The notes: a model not told the origin generated them from the letters alone. A stretch of 5,879 nt of DNA from Methanosarcinaceae archaeon (GCA_030609665.1 JAUWBW010000122.1:1-5879), one strand, 5' to 3'; positions 1-5,281 are shown, counted from the first letter of the stretch. Program-made: numbers and translations.

Positions 1-13
1 GCGAGCCACTTGT

Positions 14-42
14 ATCCTGTCAATCCTGTTCATCCTGTCCAT
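14..42. repeat. Period-9 tandem repeat, three units (ATCCTGTNN)
   Basis: Three head-to-tail 9-bp units start at 14, 23 and 32: ATCCTGTCA, ATCCTGTTC and ATCCTGTCC, followed by the AT of a fourth. From memory, arrays of this type (AATCCTGTTCATCCTGTC; ACAGGATGA on the other strand) are dispersed in intergenic DNA of many archaea and bacteria, where they produce spurious peptides of the NPVNPVHPV kind. An open frame at 10-261 starts with exactly such a peptide and is not called as a gene. The function of the repeat is unknown. Confidence 0.75.
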
Positions 43-102
43 TTATTCAAGCAATGCGATTCCATATTTGACGACATATCCCACAATAGTGATATTACCC
101 AC

Positions 103-128
103 ACAATGTTAAAGAGAACATTGTTTTT
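103..128 (+). terminator. Hairpin followed by T-run, terminator-like
   Basis: ACAATGTT (103-110) and AACATTGT (117-124) form a perfect 8-bp inverted repeat around the 6-nt loop AAAGAG, and the 3' arm runs into TTTTT (124-128). This is the geometry of an intrinsic terminator for a plus-strand transcript entering from the left edge. The stem is AT-rich and therefore weak. Archaeal termination usually depends on the T-run rather than a hairpin, so a protein-binding palindrome is an alternative reading. Confidence 0.45.
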
Positions 129-207
129 AGTTTCAGATAGACAATCTCATTCACACAGCTATATTACCACATCTATACAAATACAAAATCACAAATCGAT
201 GATTTTT

Positions 208-238
208 ATCGAAATCCTCTATCGAACCCCTCTATCCA
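208..238. repeat. Imperfect 13-bp tandem repeat
   Basis: ATCGAAATCCTCT (208-220) is followed directly by ATCGAACCCCTCT (221-233), matching at 11 of 13 positions, and then by a partial third copy beginning ATCC. A further ATCGAT lies at 195-200. The repeat sits 50-75 bp before the start of the lipoprotein gene, where regulatory sites would be expected. It may also be simple slippage. Confidence 0.5.
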
Positions 239-284
239 ATAATGGCGAAAACTTGATTTAATACACGATCACTTATAGGTCACA

Positions 285-1133
285 ATGAGAAACGCGACAA
301 TATTGACACTGTTAATCCTTATTTTTGCAACCATTGCGGCAGGATGCATTGACGAACTTGTGCCGGTCAAGGACAATGCGAACAATACGGATATTTCTAC
401 CTATGAATTTGATGTTTTCGTAAACCAAAGCGCAAACAGTGATGTCGTTGTAAATACAACCACCTTTTACCTGTCAAAAGATGCAAGTGTCAGGGTAGTT
501 CACATGCTTGTAAACACTACTCTCATCGATATTGTCCCTATTGATGATATGAGTTCAAATCAGGAGTCACTGACCAACATTGTCATCATCGCCGACAATG
601 CTAACACAACAGATGCATCGGTCGAGGTGTTTAACAGTTATTCACTCGCGAGCGAGGTGTCAGATATTGGCCATACCATTTCAAAAGATGTAATTCGTGG
701 ACAAAAACATACCTACCTGAAATTCAATGAAACGATCACAGGATTTGTGGCATACACGATGCCAGCGCCAATAGGACAGGATTTTGTATACATCCCTTCG
801 TCCCCATCCATCGTGCGATTTATTTTGCCCGTGGGTTATACCACAGGCAATCCATTGATCGGAGTTGCCAGACCACAACCTGATGAAACATATCACGATA
901 ATGAGGGGCGGGAGACTCTAATCTGGTATGAACATGAAGATATGCCTATGCCAAGATCCATAATGGTGAAGTATTATTCCATATCAGCACCAAAAACGCT
1001 ATTGATCGTAGGCAGCATTCTGGCATTTGGTGCGGCAATCGTTCTTGCAGACTACTATATAACCAGAAAAAATCTTAAAAAGATACGAGAGGATATTGAA
1101 CAGGGTTCAAAGATTGATGAGCGCAAAAAATAA
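285..1133 (+). CDS. Surface lipoprotein with C-terminal membrane anchor, DUF5803-like
   Basis: This 282-aa protein is probably exported. Residues 1-20 form a hydrophobic signal peptide ending in a lipobox (IAAG before Cys21), so lipidation at Cys21 is expected. Residues about 22-236 would be extracellular and carry six N-X-S/T sequons (N33, N47, N57, N77, N107, N148), as expected for archaeal N-glycosylation. A single helix at about 237-257 is followed by a Lys/Arg/Glu-rich tail (258-282) that fits a cytoplasmic end. Layout and length recall the archaeal DUF5803 family, but this is pattern memory and the role is unknown. The ATG at 285 is preceded by AGGTCA (277-282), a short-spaced ribosome-binding site. 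A weak TATA-like ATTTAATA lies at 256-263. No enzyme motif is visible. Confidence 0.85.
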   Translation: MRNATILTLLILIFATIAAGCIDELVPVKDNANNTDISTYEFDVFVNQSANSDVVVNTTTFYLSKDASVRVVHMLVNTTLIDIVPIDDMSSNQESLTNIVIIADNANTTDASVEVFNSYSLASEVSDIGHTISKDVIRGQKHTYLKFNETITGFVAYTMPAPIGQDFVYIPSSPSIVRFILPVGYTTGNPLIGVARPQPDETYHDNEGRETLIWYEHEDMPMPRSIMVKYYSISAPKTLLIVGSILAFGAAIVLADYYITRKNLKKIREDIEQGSKIDERKK

Positions 1134-1150
1134 ACCTACTGTCTCACCAA

Positions 1151-1160
1151 TTTAGTTTTT
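1151..1160 (+). terminator. T-rich tract after the lipoprotein gene
   Basis: TTTAGTTTTT begins 18 nt after the stop of the 285-1133 gene. A 4-bp GTCT/AGAC pair (1141-1144 and 1161-1164) flanks it but is too short to matter. Pyrimidine-rich T-tracts are the usual archaeal termination signal, so this is a reasonable but unproven site. Confidence 0.35.
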
Positions 1161-1337
1161 AGACATGATACTTTGACAGGTTTTGTTCCATGGAGGGTTG
1201 TTATTTGTCGTGCATAGGTATAGTTGACTGTGAATCTTTGACTACAGATTGCACATCGTTCTTTCTTTTTGGATTATTGAGTGATTTTGAGACGATAGAT
1301 GTGCTTTTCCAGTCGAAAAAATAATGGGGGATTTACG

Positions 1338-1355
1338 AAGTTACAAGCCTAACTT
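1338..1355. promoter_or_regulatory. Inverted repeat upstream of topA promoter
   Basis: AAGTTA (1338-1343) and TAACTT (1350-1355) are perfect reverse complements around the 6-bp spacer CAAGCC. The element lies about 36 bp upstream of the candidate TATA box, a position suited to an activator or other DNA-binding protein. A 6-bp arm can arise by chance in a gap this size. Confidence 0.3.
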
Positions 1356-1390
1356 GATGCTATGGCGACTTTGCACCACATTAAACTACA

Positions 1391-1398
1391 TTTATCTA
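1391..1398 (+). promoter_or_regulatory. Candidate TATA box of topA
   Basis: TTTATCTA differs at one position from the archaeal consensus TTTATATA, and its centre is about 28 bp before the topA ATG. Archaeal transcription normally starts about 25-27 bp downstream of the TATA centre, which predicts a leaderless or nearly leaderless mRNA. This agrees with the absence of a Shine-Dalgarno sequence before 1423. The sequence in the BRE position is not strongly purine-rich. Confidence 0.45.
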
Positions 1399-1422
1399 AC
1401 ATAACCACGTACCCATAAACTC

Positions 1423-3750
1423 ATGACCACAGTCGTATTCACAGAGAAAAACAAAGCTGCAGCCCAGATCGCAAAGATACTTGCCGGAGACAATGTTAGA
1501 CGCTCATCAATCGGCGGGGTCGCTGTATACGACCTAAAACGAAACGGCAAAGACTGGAGAATAATGGGACTTGCCGGTCACATCATGGGATACGACTATC
1601 CTGAAAAATTCAACAACTGGCGCGAGGTTGACCCTAAAGTTCTTCTTGACACTCCGCCTGAGAAAAATATAACTAGAGCACAATTTGGAAGTGCCATAAT
1701 AAATCTTGCAAAAGATGCCGATGAAATCATCCTTGCATGTGATTTTGACAGGGAAGGGGAAAATATCGGTTTTGAAGCGAAATCCATTGCCGAAAAGGCA
1801 TCCAAAGCACCCGTAAAACGTGCACGTTTCTCATCCCTCTCCAAAAATGAGATCAACAGGGCATTCGATAACCTTGTCGAACCCGATGAGAACATGGCAA
1901 TGGCAGCCGAAGCCCGCCAGATACTTGATCTGAAGATGGGTGCTGCATTTACCAGATATGTGACGCTGTCAGTACGTGAACGGGTACGCACCAAAGGAGT
2001 ACTGTCGATCGGACCGTGCCAGACCCCGACCTGTGGTTTCGTGTACGATCGCGAACGAATTATACGTGATTTCAAATCAAAGGATTTCTGGAAAATTGAA
2101 GCACTTTTCAGCACACGCGATTCAGATTTCAAAGGACAACACCGTGGCGGGAACATCGCAGAACAAGCGAAAGCCGATGCCATATTTACCAAAATAAAGG
2201 ACTCAAAAGTTGCAACTATCGCAAAGAAGAGCGTAAAAGAAACAAGCACTGCGCCGCCATATCCATTGAATACAACCGAATTCTTAAAACGCGCATCAAA
2301 GTTTTTGGGAATGAGTCCCGAAAGATCACTTGAGATCGCAGAACAACTGTACCTTTCAGGTTTTATCAGTTATCCCAGAACAGAGACCAATAAATATGCC
2401 GACGATTTTGAGTTTAAACCAATACTTGTAGGTTTTACAAAAGGGGAGTATGCCGAATATGCACTTTCCATACTTTCAGGGGATATCGTATCAAAGAATG
2501 GCAAAAAGGATGGACATGACCACCCCCCGATCCACCCAATACGATATGCATCCAAGACCGATATTGAAAAAACGATCAATCTGTCGAATGCATGGAAAAT
2601 ATACGACCTCATAGCCCGCCATTTCCTTGCGAACCTGATGCCACCTGCATTGTTTGAGAAAACACGCCTTGAAGTTGCAGTCGAGGATGAGATATTCGAT
2701 TCAATGGGCTCTGTGCAAAAAGATGCGGGCTGGCTGCGAGTGTACCCATTTGAGACAAAGAACGATAAACTACTGCCACTTGTGGATGAAGGGCAAAATG
2801 TAGCCGTTAAGAAGATCACAAACACAAAATCCAAAACATCACCCCCGAAAAAGTTAACCGAAGCCGAACTCCTTACACTTATGGATAAACACGGCATAGG
2901 CACCAAAGCGACCGCCCCTTCGCACATCGCAACAAACAAGAAGCGGGGGTACTTCGAGACAAAAGGCAAATCGGTCTCCATTCTCGAAACCGGTTTTACG
3001 CTCATGGATGCCCTGAACAACTCGGTTCCAATCCTTGTCAAACCTGACATCCGCGCCCGTATTGAAGCGCTTATACAGGAAGTTGAAGACGGCAAAAAGG
3101 AGTTTGAAGCATCGCTTGTTGAGGGGACAACGCTGATAAAGGAAATGTACTCGCAACTGTCATCGAACAAGAATGAACTTGTATCACAACTTGCCGGCAC
3201 AATACAGGACGAAGCCGTTGCTGTTGATAAGAAGAACTACATAGGTGAGTGTTCCGAATGCGGTCGGGCTCTTCATATGATCACGACTGACAAAGGGCGA
3301 TTTGTCGGATGCACCGGATATCCGCAATGCAAAAATTCATACTCCCTACCAAAAGCAGGTGCCATTAATATTTTGCGAAGCCGCAAATGCAAGAAGGGTG
3401 GTGCTGCGGTTGTCAAGGTCGGGAACAAGTACCACTGGGCAGTGGGAATCGGTCCATGCTTCAACTGCGAGATGGAAAAAGAATGTTTCCCGCCGGAGAT
3501 TGTGGGACCGTGCCCGAAATGTGATGGGGATATGTTCCTGATCGATATTAAGTCAAAGAACACGCGCTTTTTGGGATGCACCAAACGCTGCGGGCACAGC
3601 CAGTCATTACCTCAGAACGGGCGGCTCACCATACTCAAACAGGTGTGCGAGAGGTGCGGCTGGCGGATGATACGGGTGAAAGAGCAGGATAAGGATGCGC
3701 GTGAGTTTTGTGCAAACAGGGTGTGTGCGCAAAGTTCAAGGCAGGGATAG
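1423..3750 (+). CDS. topA: DNA topoisomerase I, type IA, with four cysteine clusters
   Basis: This 775-aa enzyme cuts and rejoins one DNA strand through a tyrosine-phosphate intermediate and relaxes negative supercoils. The N-terminal Toprim domain (about 1-150) has the Glu of FTEKNKAA (E8) and DFDREGE, giving the metal-binding acids D107, D109 and E111. The active-site tyrosine is Y317 in FISYPRTET, followed by R319. Further type IA motifs are HPPIHP (367-372) and DKHGIGTKAT (488-497). The C-terminal part from 610 holds four cysteine quartets, probably zinc ribbons: C610/613/630/636, C656/679/682/688, C697/700/719/723 and C742/745/763/768. All catalytic motifs are intact and the length is normal for archaeal TopA. 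The ATG start is fixed by the Toprim strand that begins at residue 2. No Shine-Dalgarno is present. Long open frames on the opposite strand are shadows. Confidence 0.97.
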   Translation: MTTVVFTEKNKAAAQIAKILAGDNVRRSSIGGVAVYDLKRNGKDWRIMGLAGHIMGYDYPEKFNNWREVDPKVLLDTPPEKNITRAQFGSAIINLAKDADEIILACDFDREGENIGFEAKSIAEKASKAPVKRARFSSLSKNEINRAFDNLVEPDENMAMAAEARQILDLKMGAAFTRYVTLSVRERVRTKGVLSIGPCQTPTCGFVYDRERIIRDFKSKDFWKIEALFSTRDSDFKGQHRGGNIAEQAKADAIFTKIKDSKVATIAKKSVKETSTAPPYPLNTTEFLKRASKFLGMSPERSLEIAEQLYLSGFISYPRTETNKYADDFEFKPILVGFTKGEYAEYALSILSGDIVSKNGKKDGHDHPPIHPIRYASKTDIEKTINLSNAWKIYDLIARHFLANLMPPALFEKTRLEVAVEDEIFDSMGSVQKDAGWLRVYPFETKNDKLLPLVDEGQNVAVKKITNTKSKTSPPKKLTEAELLTLMDKHGIGTKATAPSHIATNKKRGYFETKGKSVSILETGFTLMDALNNSVPILVKPDIRARIEALIQEVEDGKKEFEASLVEGTTLIKEMYSQLSSNKNELVSQLAGTIQDEAVAVDKKNYIGECSECGRALHMITTDKGRFVGCTGYPQCKNSYSLPKAGAINILRSRKCKKGGAAVVKVGNKYHWAVGIGPCFNCEMEKECFPPEIVGPCPKCDGDMFLIDIKSKNTRFLGCTKRCGHSQSLPQNGRLTILKQVCERCGWRMIRVKEQDKDAREFCANRVCAQSSRQG

Positions 3751-3833
3751 GCAGAAAGTCGGTTAATTGAACCAAGATACAAAATCGATTAGCAGATGCA
3801 TCTACACTTCAACACTGACACGTTTCCATTGTT

Positions 3834-3848
3834 CCAAAGAATTATATC
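3834..3848 (+). promoter_or_regulatory. Candidate BRE/TATA promoter of the 3872 gene
   Basis: The purine-rich CCAAAG (3834-3839), a possible BRE, is followed by ATTATATC (3841-3848), whose TTATAT core resembles an archaeal TATA box. Its centre is 27-28 bp before the ATG at 3872, predicting transcription from about the start codon. This favours 3872 over the upstream TTG at 3767, because the box would lie inside that longer frame. Confidence 0.5.
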
Positions 3849-3871
3849 CACCTAAAATCAAACATAACATC

Positions 3872-4162
3872 ATGGATTATGATATTAAAGTCCATACATG
3901 GTGGGAGCACAGGATCAGGAAGATATCCATTAGTTCCGGTGACAACAAATTGAGCATCTGGTTTGCTCATTTTGGAATGCTTGATCTGGAAGACAAGAAG
4001 ACCCAGAACATCTTTGCAGGTATTATGCAAGGTATCTTCGGGGAACCTGTTGAAACACCCACCGTTCACATGGACATTGTCAAAGGCAAGACGAAACATT
4101 CCAAACGGGTGCGCAATACACAAGAGCTGATGTATAGTTTCAGGGAAGCCTTTGGAGATTGA
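3872..4162 (+). CDS. Small hypothetical protein, 96 aa
   Basis: I do not recognise this protein. It is predicted soluble, with no signal peptide or membrane helix. The first half alternates polar and hydrophobic residues like beta-strands (residues 2-8, 14-21 and 25-31) and has a Trp pair at 10-11 plus W30. A Gly/Phe-rich segment follows (FAGIMQGIFGEP, 48-59). The C-terminal part is basic (KGKTKHSKRVR, 71-81) and ends in a short predicted helix (82-94). The frame extends upstream to a TTG at 3767, but those 35 codons look non-coding and contain the TATA box, so the ATG at 3872 is chosen. There is no Shine-Dalgarno. The gene lies 121 bp after topA on the same strand with its own promoter, so a functional link with topA is not implied. 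Confidence 0.7.
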   Translation: MDYDIKVHTWWEHRIRKISISSGDNKLSIWFAHFGMLDLEDKKTQNIFAGIMQGIFGEPVETPTVHMDIVKGKTKHSKRVRNTQELMYSFREAFGD

Positions 4163-4180
4163 ATTTTGGATATTTGACAC

Positions 4181-4195
4181 TGAACATTAAGTTCA
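4181..4195. promoter_or_regulatory. Distal operator-like palindrome
   Basis: TGAAC (4181-4185) and GTTCA (4191-4195) are perfect reverse complements around the spacer ATTAA. The right arm extends to AGTTCACA (4190-4197), which is repeated exactly at 4221-4228 inside the proximal palindrome. The two centres are about 30 bp apart, close to three helical turns, so one dimeric regulator could bind both on the same DNA face. Confidence 0.45.
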
Positions 4196-4209
4196 CAATT
4201 AATGCCAGC

Positions 4210-4227
4210 GTGCACTGCGCAGTTCAC
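4210..4227. promoter_or_regulatory. Proximal 18-bp operator-like palindrome
   Basis: GTGCACTGCGCAGTTCAC is an inverted repeat matching at 16 of 18 positions, with a perfect 10-bp core ACTGCGCAGT (4214-4223); only the 4213/4224 pair fails. It ends 28 bp before the TATA box of the 4283 gene. A site upstream of the TATA box suits an activator or an upstream-binding repressor. No regulator is encoded in the window that can be matched to it. Confidence 0.5.
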
Positions 4228-4255
4228 ATCATAGCACACGGCATAGGCATCTTTT

Positions 4256-4263
4256 TTTATAAA
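4256..4263 (+). promoter_or_regulatory. TATA box of the 4283 gene
   Basis: TTTATAAA, within a longer T-run from 4252, is one mismatch from TTTATATA and is the clearest TATA box of the small genes. Its centre is about 24 bp before the ATG at 4283, placing the transcription start at or beside the start codon. No Shine-Dalgarno lies between them, so a leaderless message is predicted. Confidence 0.6.
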
Positions 4264-4282
4264 CACACGTATCAGTTACACT

Positions 4283-4648
4283 ATGAATGCCAACCATTGC
4301 AGCACTGCCAGATCCGGCAGTTCATCAGATTATGCGATACAGCTTGCGCGACCGTGTGTTGATGAGCCTGGAAAATACATTGCAGAATCGAAGTATCCGA
4401 ATGGATTTTTGATGGATGTGCTTTGCAGCATATTGCAAAAGAACATTCAGGAAGCAAATATCTCGGAACTCAAGTGTTCCGAAAGGTTAGGGGTTGCAAG
4501 ATTTGAACTGGGTGACAATACAATACTTCTATACAGAAATGGCAGGATCGATATACGAAGGGGTGCAGATGTCGCGGATGCAAGGCTTATTATGAAAAAA
4601 GTTAAAAGAATGGTAAAAGATGCTTTTACCGATACTGCCTGCGGTTGA
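4283..4648 (+). CDS. Hypothetical protein with TBP-like strand-helix end, 121 aa
   Basis: The family is not recognised. Residues 1-30 are Ser/Cys-rich (C6, C25) and probably flexible. Residues 43-58 look helical. Residues 60-93 look like three or four beta-strands (ISELKCSER, GVARFELG, NTILLYRNGRIDIRR) and lead into a basic amphipathic helix at 97-115. The order helix, strands, helix, with a NGRIDIRR-type strand, recalls half of a TBP-like fold. This is a visual impression only, and some archaeal nucleic-acid or metal-binding proteins look similar. Five cysteines (6, 25, 48, 65, 120) could bind metal, but no CxxC pair is present. The ATG fits the TATA box. The last 23 nt overlap the convergent gene at 4626-4952. 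Confidence 0.8.
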   Translation: MNANHCSTARSGSSSDYAIQLARPCVDEPGKYIAESKYPNGFLMDVLCSILQKNIQEANISELKCSERLGVARFELGDNTILLYRNGRIDIRRGADVADARLIMKKVKRMVKDAFTDTACG

Positions 4649-4952
4649 CCTGTTCCATTGCGTCATCCAGCCTGTTGATGACCATGTTCATTTTTTTGGC
4701 TGTATTATTCTCTACACTCTGGATGTTGATACGCAGCGAGCGTTCCTTTGTATCGATCATTTTGTCGATCTTCCTAAGTCTTATATCGACTGATAAGATC
4801 ATGGCAGCCAGTGCGCCGATCATGACCATTGCTGATAATATGATGAGTGAATTTGCAGGGCTGTATTTGAACCTACCAAGCCATTCATATGTTAGCACAA
4901 AGGACGATACTACCATTACAACTGAGAAAATTATGTCACGCGTTTCCATCAT
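4626..4952 (-). CDS. Small membrane protein with cytoplasmic coiled coil
   Basis: This 108-aa protein has two predicted membrane helices (about 7-22 and 34-54) joined by a short loop (TYEWLGRFKYSP). A charged amphipathic helix at about 57-104 has hydrophobic residues at coiled-coil-like intervals (I62, I66, L73, I77, V80, M88, V91, L95, M99, V102). The layout suggests a membrane-tethered oligomer or scaffold; no family is recognised. Two ATGs are adjacent (4952 and 4949). The sequence GAGGGTAG directly upstream gives the second one better Shine-Dalgarno spacing (7 nt after GAGG, against 4), so 4949 may be the true start. An open frame on the plus strand (4645-4974) has only a TTG start and no ribosome-binding site, so it is treated as a shadow. 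Confidence 0.75.
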   Translation of the reverse strand: MMETRDIIFSVVMVVSSFVLTYEWLGRFKYSPANSLIILSAMVMIGALAAMILSVDIRLRKIDKMIDTKERSLRINIQSVENNTAKKMNMVINRLDDAMEQVNRRQYR

Positions 4953-5013
4953 CTACCCTCTTGCATGCTTTTGAATGATATTCATTCTGTATTTTCTATT
5001 AACTATTATTACT

Positions 5014-5022
5014 ATTTTAAAC
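5014..5022 (-). promoter_or_regulatory. Candidate TATA box of the 4952 gene
   Basis: Read on the minus strand, this is GTTTAAAAT, an AT-rich box centred about 66-69 bp before the start codon. Transcription would begin near 4992, leaving a 40-nt leader with the GAGGG ribosome-binding site. TTTAAA is self-complementary, so the box could also act toward the right, into the structured intergenic region. Confidence 0.35.
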
Positions 5023-5037
5023 ATACTATTCAATGTT

Positions 5038-5061
5038 GATCGAATTGCCACAAATTCGATC
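5038..5061. promoter_or_regulatory. Perfect 9-bp inverted repeat
   Basis: GATCGAATT (5038-5046) and AATTCGATC (5053-5061) are exact reverse complements around the 6-nt spacer GCCACA. The element is about 90 bp from one gene start and 285 bp from the other. It could be an operator or an RNA hairpin. TGCCA (5046-5050) can alternatively pair with TGGCA (5065-5069), which would be incompatible with the main stem. Confidence 0.5.
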
Positions 5062-5070
5062 TATTGGCAC

Positions 5071-5220
5071 GGTGTGTAAATACAGTACGCAATTATGGTG
5101 CAAATGTTGTAGGTTGCATTTGCAGTAAATGGTAAAATATTGCGGACTACATTTGCAACACACCTGCGCTCCCACTCGCGCGCGTGCCGCCGTGGCATAT
5201 TATACGAGTTGGGCGGCAGG
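5071..5220. ncRNA. Candidate structured RNA or complex repeat element
   Basis: Several inverted repeats are nested here. GGTGTGT (5071-5077) pairs with ACACACC (5158-5164). TGCAAATGT (5099-5107) pairs with ACATTTGCA (5149-5157), directly inside the first stem. TGCAAATG can instead pair with CATTTGCA at 5117-5124. The following GC-rich island can form CCCACTCG/CGAGT(T)GGG (5171-5178 with 5205-5213) around TGCC/GGCA (5185-5188 with 5194-5197), or alternatively TGCCGCC/GGCGGCA (5185-5191 with 5212-5218). A T-run follows at 5246-5250. GC-rich structured islands in AT-rich archaeal gaps often mark non-coding RNAs. The strand and the transcript ends are unknown. Confidence 0.3.
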
Positions 5221-5245
5221 AGAATAGAGTATTAATGATGTTGTC

Positions 5246-5250
5246 TTTTT
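5246..5250 (+). terminator. Short T-run after the structured region
   Basis: TTTTT follows the GC-rich island by about 25 nt, and GTTGT/ACAAC arms (5240-5244 and 5261-5265) flank it loosely. It would be a plausible archaeal stop signal for a plus-strand RNA from 5071-5220, but a five-base T-run alone is weak evidence. Confidence 0.2.
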
Positions 5251-5281
5251 GTACATATCAACAACCATGTCACACTTAATT

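Larger units (their letters stand above)
1134..1422. other. Intergenic region before topA, no firm gene
   Basis: The first part contains T-rich tracts at 1151-1160 and 1262-1270 that could end the lipoprotein transcript. A 44-codon open frame from ATG 1190 to TAA 1322-1324, with Cys at residues 4, 8, 14 and 21, is preceded at 8 nt by AGG and is the only plausible small gene. It has no recognisable family and I do not call it. The minus strand is open over 1136-1273 and includes a CAIC motif, but has no start codon; this may be chance or a decayed fragment. The last 100 bp hold an inverted repeat and the presumed topA promoter. Confidence 0.6.

Noticed and set aside
10..261. 83-codon plus-strand open frame beginning in the period-9 repeat
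   Set aside because: The first residues are translated repeat (YPVNPVHPVH). The rest is low-complexity, has no ribosome-binding site and crosses the hairpin and tandem repeat.
1136..1273. Minus-strand open stretch with a CAIC motif and basic residues, possible zinc-ribbon or transposase relic
   Set aside because: It has no start codon, no recognisable family and no flanking inverted repeats or target duplication. Chance openness is the simplest explanation.
1596..2249. 217-codon minus-strand open frame inside topA
   Set aside because: It is antisense to the conserved Toprim domain. The Ser/Arg/Phe-rich composition is typical of a shadow frame.
2370..3200. 276-codon minus-strand open frame inside topA
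   Set aside because: It is antisense to the topA core, Ser-rich and lacks any motif. topA has intact catalytic motifs throughout this stretch.
3767..3871. Upstream TTG start extending the 96-aa protein by 35 residues
   Set aside because: The extension looks random and contains the TATA-like box that fits a start at 3872.
4645..4974. 109-codon plus-strand open frame opposite the small membrane protein
   Set aside because: It begins at TTG with no ribosome-binding site. The minus strand has paired ATGs, a GAGGG site, two clear helices and a coiled coil.
5071..5164. Possible CRISPR array, because CATTTGCA recurs
   Set aside because: The shared units are only 8-10 bp, in mixed orientation and irregular in spacing; there are no Cas genes in the window.
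5165..5220. Possible tRNA in the GC-rich island
   Set aside because: No GTTCRANNC T-loop, no 7-bp acceptor stem at the right distance and no anticodon-arm geometry.
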